A stretch of DNA of 5,521 nt, taken from assembly GCA_004553715.1 (NCBI GenBank), contig SFKP01000046.1, positions 1 to 5,521 on the forward strand, in the 5' to 3' direction. The notes below the pieces were generated by a model, which saw nothing but the letters and a program-made list of their open reading frames with translations, made no database searches and was not told the DNA's origin. Positions 1 to 5,267 of the stretch are shown piece after piece. Each line of letters opens with the position of its first letter. The first letter of the stretch is position 1. Position numbers and translations under genes: made by a program. Source of the DNA: Clostridiales bacterium (GTDB lineage: Bacteria > Bacillota > Clostridia > TANB77 > CAG-508).

Positions 1-25
1 ATACTAATATATCGAGGGCTTAACC
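1..25 (+). rRNA. 23S ribosomal RNA, 3' end only
   Basis: The first bases, ACTAATA followed by TCGAGGGCTTAACC, match the conserved 3' terminus of Firmicutes 23S rRNA. Its last bases (CTTAACC) normally pair with the GGTTAAG at the 5' end of the molecule. Only about 25 bases are in the window, so the call rests on this short conserved end and on the 5S gene that follows about 150 bases later in the same orientation. The exact mature end is placed by analogy and could be off by one or two bases. Confidence 0.85.
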
Positions 26-29
26 ACAT

Positions 30-64
30 TAGAGGTTAGAAGTGAAAAGTTAGAGGTGAGAACC
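30..64 (+). repeat. Degenerate heptamer tandem array, TAGARGT-like
   Basis: Starting five bases after the 23S end, the sequence reads in sevens: TAGAGGT, TAGAAGT, GAAAAGT, TAGAGGT, then a decayed GAGAACC. Four units keep a clear TAGARGT-type pattern. It lies in the 23S-5S spacer. A related array in reverse complement occurs at 4213-4240. No function is apparent. Slipped-strand expansion or a dispersed small repeat family are both possible. Confidence 0.6.
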
Positions 65-177
65 TATATCTAAAACTTCGAAACTAATAGTTAAGTAAAG
101 AATGGTTTAAAATATGGTTTATATATATTAAAGAGATTTATCTATATATTTTTGAGTGTACTTAAACATTCATAATT
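65..177 (+). other. 23S-5S internal spacer, no tRNA seen
   Basis: This is the remainder of the spacer between the 23S and 5S genes. It is AT-rich and contains an eight-base direct repeat, ATGGTTTA, at 102-109 and 114-121. I looked for a tRNA (TTCGA arm, CCA end, cloverleaf arms) and found none. Processing signals for RNase III or the 5S maturase are likely here, but I cannot point to a convincing stem. Confidence 0.5.
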
Positions 178-178
178 T

Positions 179-294
<116 letters not shown>

Positions 295-373
295 TTTTTT
301 TTGTTTTAATAATGAATTTTTTTGTTCTTAAATATGAAAATCTTCCATTTGTCAAAATGTTAAAATTTCATGA
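295..373. other. Convergent 5S/xpt intergenic region with T-tracts
   Basis: The rRNA operon and xpt converge here. The plus strand has T8 at 295-302 directly after the 5S terminal helix and T7 at 317-323, either of which could be part of an rRNA operon terminator. The only inverted repeat I see is weak (ATGAAA 334-339 with TTTCAT 365-370). No convincing GC-rich intrinsic terminator is present for either direction, so the termination site is left open. Confidence 0.35.
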
Positions 374-946
374 TTAGTCTAAAAACTCAATTTTACCTTC
401 AGATAAGCTTTTTATTCTTGCAAGAGAATACACATCAAACCCTAAATTATCTAATTTTTCTCTACCAGGTTGAAAAGATTTTTCTATTACGATTCCTATT
501 CCAATTACTTTAGCTCCAGCCTCTTCTATAAGCTTTGCTGCACCACTTGCAGCCTCACCATTGGCCAAAAAATCATCTATTATTAATACATGGTCATCTG
601 GTTTAATATATTTTTTAGAGAGTGTAAGATTATAAGTAGTATTTTTTGTAAAAGAAATTACATTTGTTTGATAAAAATCATCATTTAGGATTTTTGAAGT
701 TTGTTTTTTTAATACAACAAGTGGAACATTTAATTCTAGCGAAGTCATAAGAGCAGGTGCAATGCCAGAACTTTCGATAGTCATAACACGTGATATATTT
801 TTATCTCTGAAATGAGAAGCAAATTCTTTTCCGATTTCTTTCATTAAATTACTATCTATTTGATGGTTAATAAAACTATCAACCTTTAATATTTCACTAT
901 TTATTGCTTTACCATCAGTTAAAATTCTATTTTTTAATAAATACAT
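374..946 (-). CDS. xpt: Xanthine phosphoribosyltransferase
   Basis: This purine-salvage enzyme converts xanthine and PRPP to XMP and pyrophosphate in the cytoplasm. The 190-residue product is close to the ~194 residues of the Bacillus enzyme and aligns with it along its whole length. Visible family blocks are LKVDSFINHQID (20-31), TIESSGIAPA (56-65), the PRPP-binding loop VLIIDDFLANGEAA (120-133) with its Asp-Asp pair, and GIVIEKSFQPGR (151-162). The chosen ATG lies 9 bases after a GGAGG on the minus strand (956-960). The gene is monocistronic here, converging on the rRNA operon and diverging from the flavin reductase remnant. In many Firmicutes xpt is controlled by a guanine riboswitch, but the short leader here has no such element. 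It is also not joined to a xanthine permease gene (pbuX), the usual partner; the window instead shows a flavin reductase upstream. Confidence 0.96.
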   Translation of the reverse strand: MYLLKNRILTDGKAINSEILKVDSFINHQIDSNLMKEIGKEFASHFRDKNISRVMTIESSGIAPALMTSLELNVPLVVLKKQTSKILNDDFYQTNVISFTKNTTYNLTLSKKYIKPDDHVLIIDDFLANGEAASGAAKLIEEAGAKVIGIGIVIEKSFQPGREKLDNLGFDVYSLARIKSLSEGKIEFLD

Positions 947-955
947 ATTAGAAAA

Positions 956-978
956 CCTCCATTTATATAAGTATTATA
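956..978 (-). promoter_or_regulatory. Likely xpt promoter -10 and ribosome binding site
   Basis: On the minus strand a perfect TATAAT (973-978) is followed by GGAGG (956-960) and the xpt ATG. No good -35 is visible: at a 17-base spacing the hexamer is TTTATT. If this -10 is used, the leader would be only about 20 nt, too short for a riboswitch. The surrounding DNA is so AT-rich that the TATAAT could be chance. Confidence 0.4.
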
Positions 979-1016
979 AAATAAAAATAAATAAAAATAA
1001 AGTAAAAAGAAATAAT

Positions 1017-1045
1017 TTGACAAAAAAAATTTATCATTATATTAT
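1017..1045 (+). promoter_or_regulatory. Sigma-A type promoter for the flavin reductase gene
   Basis: A consensus -35 TTGACA (1017-1022) is followed after exactly 17 bases by TATTAT (1040-1045), a five-of-six match to TATAAT. Transcription would begin near 1052, about 30 bases before the start codon. An AAGGAG ribosome binding site lies at 1068-1073, eight bases before the ATG at 1082. This is the best promoter in the window. Confidence 0.75.
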
Positions 1046-1081
1046 AGTAAATGAGTATAAATGTAAAAAGGAGAATTTTAT

Positions 1082-1643
1082 ATGAGTAAAGTAGTATGGA
1101 AGCCAGGAACATTTTTATATCCAATACCAGCAGTAATGGTATCTTGTGGCAATATGGAAAAGTCTAATATAATTACTGTAGCGTGGACAGGAATATTAAA
1201 CACAAATCCGGCAATGGTGTATATATCTGTAAGACCAGAAAGATATTCATATAATATAATTAAACAATCTGGGGAATTTGTTATAAACTTAGTAGATGAA
1301 ACATTAGTATATGCTTTAGACTGGTGCCGGAGTTAAGTCAGGTGCAAAAGTTGATAAATTTAAAGAAATGAAATTAACTAAGGAACAAGCAAATTTTGTA
1401 AAGGCACCCCTTATAAAAGAAAGCAGTGTATCAATAGAATGCAAAGTAAAAGAAATAAAAGAATTAGGCAGTCACCATATGTTTATAGCAGAAGTATTAT
1501 CAATAGATGCTGATGATAAATTTATTGATGAAAACGGCGCATTTGATATTACAAAATGTAATTTAGTTGCATATGCAAATGGCAAATATTTTTCTTTAGG
1601 AAAAAAATTAGGAAAATTTGGATTTTCTGTGCAAAAGCATTGA
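1082..1643 (+). pseudogene. Flavin reductase-like protein, frameshifted
   Basis: This is an FMN-binding split-barrel protein of the flavin reductase/flavoredoxin type, a family that binds FMN and uses it in electron transfer. The first part (1082-1336) gives 84 residues with the family segment AVMVSCGNMEKSNIITVAWTG and a conserved SVRPERYSYNII. It then hits a TAA after DWC. Reading without one C at 1327/1328 gives DWCGVKSGAKVDKFKEMKL, the expected continuation, and runs in frame to the TGA at 1641-1643. This includes IECKVKEIKELGSHHMFIAEV and LGKKLGKFGFSV. The repaired protein is 186 residues, normal for the family, so the break is a single inserted base and the rest is not decayed. Start and Shine-Dalgarno are intact. 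It may be a recent pseudogene or a sequencing error. I see no slippery heptamer that would support programmed frameshifting. Confidence 0.85.
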
Positions 1644-1668
1644 CAATTCTAAGAAAATATGATAAATT
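1640..1668 (+). promoter_or_regulatory. Possible promoter for rpmG-secE-nusG
   Basis: A perfect TTGACA (1640-1645) overlaps the stop codon of the flavin reductase reading frame. After a 17-base spacer comes TAAATT (1663-1668), a four-of-six match to the -10 consensus. Position and spacing fit a promoter for the ribosomal/secretion cluster that starts at 1757. The weak -10 keeps this tentative. Confidence 0.45.
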
Positions 1669-1671
1669 ATA

Positions 1672-1703
1672 TAAGCTATGTTCTAGAAAAAGAGCATAGC
1701 TTA
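1672..1703 (+). promoter_or_regulatory. 13-bp hairpin in the rpmG leader
   Basis: TAAGCTATGTTCT (1672-1684) pairs with AGAGCATAGCTTA (1691-1703), giving 13 base pairs including one T-G wobble around a six-base loop, AGAAAA. It is followed on the plus strand by a run of seven or more A residues rather than T, so it is not a standard intrinsic terminator for the upstream gene. On the minus strand it is also not followed by a T-run. If the promoter at 1640-1668 is used, the hairpin would lie at the very 5' end of the transcript and could protect it from decay. Confidence 0.5.
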
Positions 1704-1756
1704 AAAAAACGCATCGTTAAAACCCGTATAAATAAAATTGGAGGTGTATTTAAGAC

Positions 1757-1921
1757 ATGGCTGCAAAAGGACCAAGAGAAAATATAACACTAGAATGTAC
1801 TGAATGTAAAAGAAGAAATTATATGACAAGTAAAAATAAAAGAAACAATACAGAAAGACTAGAAGTTGTTAAATATTGTAAATATTGCAAAAAAAGAACA
1901 ACTCACAAGGAAACAAAATAG
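1757..1921 (+). CDS. rpmG: 50S ribosomal protein L33
   Basis: This is a small protein of the large ribosomal subunit, near the E site. The product has 54 residues, close to the family's usual 49-55. The family core is plain: ENITLECTEC, then NYMTSKNKRNN (21-31), RLEVVKYCKYCKKRTTH. It has both Cys pairs (C14-x-x-C17 and C41-x-x-C44), so it is the zinc-ribbon (C+) form rather than the cysteine-free form made in zinc limitation. A GGAGGTG (1740-1746) precedes the ATG by ten bases. It leads into secE with a 26-base gap, the usual rpmG-secE-nusG order of Firmicutes. Confidence 0.96.
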   Translation: MAAKGPRENITLECTECKRRNYMTSKNKRNNTERLEVVKYCKYCKKRTTHKETK

Positions 1922-1947
1922 CAAAAGCTATTGTTAAGGAGGGAAAA

Positions 1948-2241
1948 ATGGCTAAAGAAACAAAAAATAAAAAGCATTTTTTTAAAGACTTTAAAGCAGA
2001 ACTAAAAAAAGTTATATGGCCAACACCAAAGCAATTAATAAATAGCACAATAGCAGTAATTGTAATAGTACTTATAACATCAGCAATAGTTTTTGTATTA
2101 GATTTAGCTTTTGATGGAATGAATAATTACGGTATAAACAAAATTAAAGCTAAATTAGTTAATGAAACTAGCGAAGTTTCAGAAGCAATAGTAGATAATA
2201 CTGTAGAAAATGAAATTCGAGAAGAAAGTACTGCAGAATAA
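1948..2241 (+). CDS. secE: Preprotein translocase subunit SecE
   Basis: SecE is the small membrane subunit that clamps SecY in the Sec protein-export channel. The product has 97 residues. The amphipathic segment FFKDFKAELKKVIWPTPKQL (11-30) carries the family signature KKVxWPT, followed by one membrane span at about 34-56. I chose the ATG at 1948 because AAGGAGGG (1936-1943) sits directly before it and the protein then begins MAKETKNKKHFF. An in-frame ATG at 1885 lies inside rpmG and has no such site. The odd part is the tail: residues ~70-97 form an acidic, Glu/Ser/Thr-rich extension (EVSEAIVDNTVENEIREES) beyond the usual end of single-span SecE proteins (about 60-75 residues in Gram-positives). 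The tail should lie on the outer side of the membrane. Confidence 0.95.
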   Translation: MAKETKNKKHFFKDFKAELKKVIWPTPKQLINSTIAVIVIVLITSAIVFVLDLAFDGMNNYGINKIKAKLVNETSEVSEAIVDNTVENEIREESTAE

Positions 2242-2274
2242 AAAGATAGGTTTTAAAGGAGGCCAGAAAAAAAT

Positions 2275-2808
2275 ATGTCTCAAATAGAAGAAGATTTAGA
2301 ACCAAGATGGTATGTTGTGCATACATATTCAGGCTATGAAAACAAGGTAAAAACAGACTTAGAAAAAACAATAAAAAACAGAGAATTAGAAGACTTTTTC
2401 TTTGATATTATTGTTCCAATGGAGGAGCAAATCGAAATAAAAGATGGAAAAAGAAAAACAAATCTAAAAAAAGTATTTCCTGGTTATGTTTTAATAAAAA
2501 TGATAGTTACTGAAGAATCTTGGTATATAGTAAGAAATACTAGAGGAGTAACAGGCTTTGTTGGTTCTGGTACAGACCCAATACCACTTACAAACGAAGA
2601 AATAAGAAATATGGGATTTGAGGCAGTAGTAATTAATGTTGATTATGGCATTAATGATTCAGTAAAAGTGGTAAATGGACCATTATCTGGATTTATTGGT
2701 ACTGTACAAGAAATAAATAAAGATAAAAATAAGGTAAAAGTTCTAGTTTCTATGTTTGGAAGAGAAACCCCTGTAGAGTTAGAATTTTCACAAGTAGAAA
2801 AGATTTAA
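2275..2808 (+). CDS. nusG: Transcription termination/antitermination factor NusG
   Basis: NusG binds RNA polymerase, alters pausing and, in Gram-positives, can stimulate sequence-specific pauses. It also links polymerase to the ribosome or Rho. The 177 residues cover both domains. The NGN domain (about 10-118) has RWYVVHTYSGYENKV and the FPGYVLI block (68-74) followed by WYIVRNTRGVTGFVG. The KOW domain (about 125-177) has DSVKVVNGPLSGFIGTV and ends VSMFGRETPVELEFSQVEKI. Length matches the family. The ribosome binding site AAAGGAGG (2255-2262) is 12 bases from the ATG, slightly long, but the NGN alignment supports this start. It follows secE by 33 bases. Confidence 0.98.
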   Translation: MSQIEEDLEPRWYVVHTYSGYENKVKTDLEKTIKNRELEDFFFDIIVPMEEQIEIKDGKRKTNLKKVFPGYVLIKMIVTEESWYIVRNTRGVTGFVGSGTDPIPLTNEEIRNMGFEAVVINVDYGINDSVKVVNGPLSGFIGTVQEINKDKNKVKVLVSMFGRETPVELEFSQVEKI

Positions 2809-2867
2809 AATACTATTTTAAAAATAAATTAAAATTAAGTAAGTAAAACTTACAAGGAGGAATAAAA

Positions 2868-3296
2868 ATGGCAGAGAAAGAAATTACAAATGTCGTTAAA
2901 TTACAAATCGAAGCTGGTAAAGCAACTCCAGCTCCACCAGTAGGACCAGCATTAGGTTCAACAGGAATTAATATTATGCAATTCACAAAAGAATTCAATG
3001 AAAAAACAGCAAATCAACCAGGAATGATAATACCAGTTGTTATAACAGTATATAAAGACAAATCTTTTACATTTATAACAAAGGTACCACCAGTTGCTGT
3101 ATTAATTAAAAAAGCAATCAAAATCGAAAAAGGTTCAGGAAAACCAAACAAAGATAAAGTGGCTACCATAACAAAAGCTCAAGTAGAAGAAATTGCAAAA
3201 CAAAAAATGGAAGACTTAAATGCCGCTTCATTAGAAACAGCAATGAGTATGGTTGAAGGAACTGCACGTTCTATGGGTGTAGTAGTTGCAAAATAA
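2868..3296 (+). CDS. rplK: 50S ribosomal protein L11
   Basis: L11 binds the GTPase-associated region of 23S rRNA, supports EF-G action, and is needed for RelA-dependent sensing of uncharged tRNA. It has 142 residues, against a typical 141. The N-terminal domain holds the proline-rich segment PAPPVGPALGSTGINIMQF (21-39), the region where thiostrepton-type drugs act. The C-terminal rRNA-binding domain has SFTFITKVPP (66-75), KKAIKIEKGSGKPN and the closing DLNAASLETAMSMVEGTARSMG (116-137). AAGGAGG at 2854-2860 precedes the ATG by seven bases. It begins the L11-L1 pair; the 59-base gap after nusG shows no clear promoter or terminator, so read-through from secE-nusG is likely. Confidence 0.98.
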   Translation: MAEKEITNVVKLQIEAGKATPAPPVGPALGSTGINIMQFTKEFNEKTANQPGMIIPVVITVYKDKSFTFITKVPPVAVLIKKAIKIEKGSGKPNKDKVATITKAQVEEIAKQKMEDLNAASLETAMSMVEGTARSMGVVVAK

Positions 3297-3305
3297 ATTT
3301 AAATA

Positions 3306-3366
3306 GTGATATCAATAAAATTGATATAGATTGTGGGAGAATATATAGAATATATTCGTTATCACC
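3306..3366 (+). promoter_or_regulatory. Probable L1-binding autoregulatory RNA site
   Basis: The rplK-rplA gap folds well. GTG (3333-3335) pairs with CAC (3363-3365). This encloses an asymmetric loop with GGA on one side and GTTAT on the other, and then an 8-bp hairpin GAATATAT (3339-3346) with ATATATTC (3350-3357). The GTGGGAG...CGTTA-CCAC pattern just upstream of rplA recurs in Firmicutes from memory and mimics the L1 site on 23S rRNA. A separate hairpin ATATCAAT/ATTGATAT (3309-3316 with 3320-3327) precedes it, and GTGATA (3306-3311) can also pair with TATCAC (3360-3365), so two folds compete. The AGGAGG for rplA starts five bases downstream, which suits translational repression by free L1. 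Confidence 0.65.
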
Positions 3367-3382
3367 AAAAGGAGGATAAAAA

Positions 3383-4060
3383 ATGAAAAGAGGTAAAAGA
3401 TACCAAGACTGTGAAAAACTTATAGATAGATCTAAGAATTACACAGTAAAAGAGGCATTAGAATTATTTGAAAAAATGCCAAAATCAAAATTTGATGAAA
3501 CACTTGAATTACATGTTAAATTAGGTGTAGACTCAAAACAAGCAGACCAACAAGTTAGAGGAACAGTAGTTCTTCCAAACGGTACAGGTAAAACAAAAAG
3601 AGTTCTAGTTTTTGCTAAAGGAGATAAAGCAAAAGAAGCTCAAGAAGCAGGAGCAGATTTTGTTGGAGCAGAAGAACTAGTTCCAAAGATTCAAAATGAA
3701 AACTGGTTTGAATATGATGTAATCGTTGCAACACCAGATATGATGGGTGTAATTGGAAGACTAGGTAAAGTATTAGGACCAAAAGGATTAATGCCAAACC
3801 CAAAATCAGGTACAGTTACAATGGATGTTAAAAAAGCAATTACGGAAATTAAATCAGGAAAAGTTGAATATAGATTAGACAAAACTAATATAATTCACTT
3901 AGGATTTGGAAAACTTTCATTTGGAACAGACAAATTACTAGAAAACTACGAAACAATTATGGATGCTATAATAAAAGCAAAGCCAGCAGCAGCAAAAGGT
4001 CAATATATTAAAAGTATAGCAATTACAACAACAATGGGACCTGGAATATATGTTGGATAA
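3383..4060 (+). CDS. rplA: 50S ribosomal protein L1
   Basis: L1 forms the mobile stalk at the ribosomal E site, helping deacylated tRNA leave. It is also a translational repressor of its own mRNA. The product has 225 residues, slightly short of the usual ~230 because the C-terminus stops at TTMGPGIYVG without the common few-residue tail. Landmarks are VRGTVVLPNGTGK (58-70), GRLGKVLGPKGLMPNP (125-140), SGTVT (142-146), AAAKGQY (202-208) and TMGPGI (217-222). Domain I is made by the two ends and domain II by about 68-159. The ATG at 3383 follows GGAGG (3371-3375) by seven bases. The upstream gap carries a likely L1 target, and the downstream gap carries the L10 leader. Confidence 0.98.
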   Translation: MKRGKRYQDCEKLIDRSKNYTVKEALELFEKMPKSKFDETLELHVKLGVDSKQADQQVRGTVVLPNGTGKTKRVLVFAKGDKAKEAQEAGADFVGAEELVPKIQNENWFEYDVIVATPDMMGVIGRLGKVLGPKGLMPNPKSGTVTMDVKKAITEIKSGKVEYRLDKTNIIHLGFGKLSFGTDKLLENYETIMDAIIKAKPAAAKGQYIKSIAITTTMGPGIYVG

Positions 4061-4072
4061 AATTTAAAAAAA

Positions 4073-4167
4073 GCCAAAGACAGTAGGCGCAAAAAATAAG
4101 TCCTACCGAGGTAAATAAAAGAGATAAAAAGCTCTTGTTTACCTTGCGTAGGTTAACAAGAGTTTTT
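4073..4167 (+). ncRNA. Ribosomal protein L10 leader (attenuator)
   Basis: This cis-acting RNA lets the free L10-L12 complex shut down rplJ-rplL transcription. The typical core is present: AGACAGTAGG (4078-4087), then AAGTCCTACCGAGG (4098-4111) and CCTTGCGTAGG (4142-4152). GTAGG (4083-4087) can pair locally with CCTAC (4102-4106). The antiterminator pairs CCTACCGAGGTAAA (4102-4115) with TTTACCTTGCGTAGG (4138-4152), with C4147 bulged and one G-T pair. It continues with AAGAG (4119-4123) against CTCTT (4132-4136). The same CTCTTGTTTACC is needed for the terminator downstream, so the two structures exclude each other. L10 binding would be expected to favour the terminator. The arrangement and position match the known L10 leader of Firmicutes. 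Confidence 0.92.
4132..4167 (+). terminator. Intrinsic terminator of the L10 leader
   Basis: CTCTTGTTTACC (4132-4143) pairs with GGTTAACAAGAG (4151-4162), 11 of 12 positions matched, around the loop TTGCGTA, followed by T5 at 4163-4167. A-rich bases before the stem can extend it through the T-tract. Its left arm overlaps the antiterminator helix, so it acts as a conditional terminator in front of rplJ. Confidence 0.88.
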
Positions 4168-4212
4168 AATTGTTAAAAATATAGTTAGAATAAGAAAGAA
4201 GAGTAATTAATA

Positions 4213-4240
4213 ATCTCTAACTTCTAAATTCTAAATTCTA
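4213..4240 (-). repeat. Degenerate heptamer array, reverse orientation
   Basis: Read on the minus strand, 4240-4213 gives TAGAATT, TAGAATT, TAGAAGT, TAGAGAT: four in-phase heptamers. It belongs to the same TAGARRT family as the array after the 23S gene at 30-64 but points the other way. It lies between the L10 attenuator and the rplJ ribosome binding site, ending five bases before AGGAGG. Similar purine-rich sequence on the plus strand just upstream (TTAGAA at 4185-4190, AGAG at 4200-4203) could pair imperfectly with it. Confidence 0.6.
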
Positions 4241-4260
4241 GCACAGGAGGTGAAATTTAA

Positions 4261-4755
4261 GTGGCAAATCAAAAAATTATTGATCAAAAGAAAAACGAAG
4301 TATCAGAATTAGCTGAAAAAATTAAAACAGCAAAACTAGTACTTTTAGCAGATTACAGAGGAGTTAATGTTGAAGATATAACATCAATTAGAGCAAATTT
4401 AAGAAAAACAAATTCAGAATACAAAGTTATAAAAAACAACATTACAAGAAGAGCTTTAAAAGAATGTGGATATGAGGGGCTAGACGAATTATTAGAAGGA
4501 CCTACAGCAGTTCTTTTAGGTTATGAAGATTATTTAGAACCATCTAAAGTAATATATGAATACACAAAAGACCATGATTTTTACAAGATAAAAGGTGGTA
4601 TTATAGATGGTAAAATAGTATCAGCAGAGGAAATTATAACTCTAGCAAAACTACCATCAAGAGAAGTCCTAATAGGAAAACTTGCTGGTGCATTACTTGG
4701 TACTATTTCAAAACTTGCAGTAGCATTGGATCAAGTTTCAAAGCAAAAAGCTTAA
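4261..4755 (+). CDS. rplJ: 50S ribosomal protein L10
   Basis: L10 anchors the L7/L12 dimers to the ribosome, forming the stalk base that recruits translation factors. The 164 residues match the family's usual ~165. The rRNA-binding N-terminal domain shows VLLADYRGVNV (27-37), EYKVIKNN (53-60), EGPTAVL (79-85) and LAKLPSREVL (128-137). The C-terminal helix (~140-164) is the L12 docking site. The start is GTG at 4261, chosen because AGGAGGTG (4245-4252) lies eight bases before it and the N-terminus MANQKIIDQKKNEV fits the family. Transcription is controlled by the L10 leader upstream. rplL follows after 91 bases. Confidence 0.98.
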   Translation: MANQKIIDQKKNEVSELAEKIKTAKLVLLADYRGVNVEDITSIRANLRKTNSEYKVIKNNITRRALKECGYEGLDELLEGPTAVLLGYEDYLEPSKVIYEYTKDHDFYKIKGGIIDGKIVSAEEIITLAKLPSREVLIGKLAGALLGTISKLAVALDQVSKQKA

Positions 4756-4846
4756 AACAAATATAATAATTTGATTTATAGGATTAAAAAATTAAAAAAT
4801 AGGGTAGTGACCAACACTAAAATAAAAATAAAAGGAGATTAATAAA

Positions 4847-5215
4847 ATGAGTGAAAAAACAGATAAAATGTTAGAAGAAATCGATAGCTTAACAGTTATT
4901 GAATTATCAGAATTAGTAAAAGGAATAGAAGAAAAATATGGTGTATCTGCAGTAGCAGCAGCAGCACCAGCAGCAGGAGCTAGCGTAGCAGCTGCTGAAG
5001 AAAAAACATCTTTTAATGTAGTATTAAAAGAAGCAGGAGCAAATAAAATCCAAGTAATCAAAGTTGTAAGAGATGCAACAGGATTAGGATTAAAAGAAGC
5101 AAAAGACTTAGTAGATGGAGCACCAAAAACAGTTAAAGAAGGAGTTTCTAAAGAAGAAGCAGAAGAATTAAAAGCAAAATTTGTAGAAGCAGGAGCAGTT
5201 GTAGAATTAGCTTAA
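4847..5215 (+). CDS. rplL: 50S ribosomal protein L7/L12
   Basis: L7/L12 forms the flexible, multi-copy stalk that recruits and activates EF-Tu, EF-G and other GTPases. The 122 residues match the family. The N-terminal dimerisation and L10-binding domain is about 1-33 (DSLTVIELSELVKGIEEKYGV). An Ala-rich hinge follows at about 34-51, encoded by runs of GCA. The globular C-terminal domain carries the factor-binding surface: IKVVRDATGLGLKEAK (71-86), then VDGAPKTVKEGVSKEEAEEL. AAAGGAG (4831-4837) precedes the ATG by nine bases. The 91-base gap after rplJ holds only a 5-bp hairpin (4805-4819), not enough to call a terminator. The GCA repeats are part of the hinge, not a separate repeat element. 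Confidence 0.98.
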   Translation: MSEKTDKMLEEIDSLTVIELSELVKGIEEKYGVSAVAAAAPAAGASVAAAEEKTSFNVVLKEAGANKIQVIKVVRDATGLGLKEAKDLVDGAPKTVKEGVSKEEAEELKAKFVEAGAVVELA

Positions 5216-5232
5216 TTTAAAATATATAAAAA

Positions 5233-5267
5233 AAGGTGCCAAAAGGGACGGGGAATTTTGGCACTTT
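5233..5267 (+). repeat. REP-like palindrome with G-rich loop
   Basis: GTGCCAAAA (5236-5244) pairs perfectly with TTTTGGCAC (5256-5264) and can be extended by G-T, A-T and A-T pairs to 5233/5267. The 11-base loop is GGGACGGGGAA, by far the most GC-rich patch outside the rRNA in this window. GGGACGG-type palindromes near Y1 transposase genes are familiar from Firmicutes genomes, and such a gene starts 120 bases downstream. It may therefore be a REP-like target of that enzyme. Alternatively it is simply the rplL terminator, although the T6 run (5274-5279) is set back from the stem by AAAAAA. Confidence 0.55.

Noticed and set aside
26..178. A tRNA gene in the 23S-5S spacer
   Set aside because: No cloverleaf arms or conserved TTC-containing arm in the right geometry could be found.
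1320..1340. Programmed ribosomal frameshift in the flavin reductase gene
   Set aside because: There is no X-XXY-YYZ slippery heptamer, no Shine-Dalgarno-like stimulator and no clear downstream structure, and the family is not known for recoding.
1885..1947. Longer SecE with an upstream ATG at 1885
   Set aside because: That start lies inside rpmG without a Shine-Dalgarno. The ATG at 1948 has AAGGAGGG just before it and fits the family N-terminus.
2168..2371. Minus-strand open reading frame over secE-nusG
   Set aside because: It is antisense to two certain genes, has a low-complexity Leu/Phe-rich product and no start signals. The same holds for the minus-strand frames at 2813-2998, 3615-3803, 3691-3882 and 4792-5061.
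2839..2853. 5-bp hairpin GTAAG/CTTAC before rplK
   Set aside because: Too short and weak in AT-rich DNA to claim a regulatory role.
4805..4819. 5-bp hairpin TAGTG/CACTA between rplJ and rplL
   Set aside because: No T-tract follows and the stem is short, so it is not a terminator. It could be chance.
4950..4995. GCA-rich run as a microsatellite
   Set aside because: It encodes the normal alanine-rich hinge of L7/L12 and needs no other explanation.
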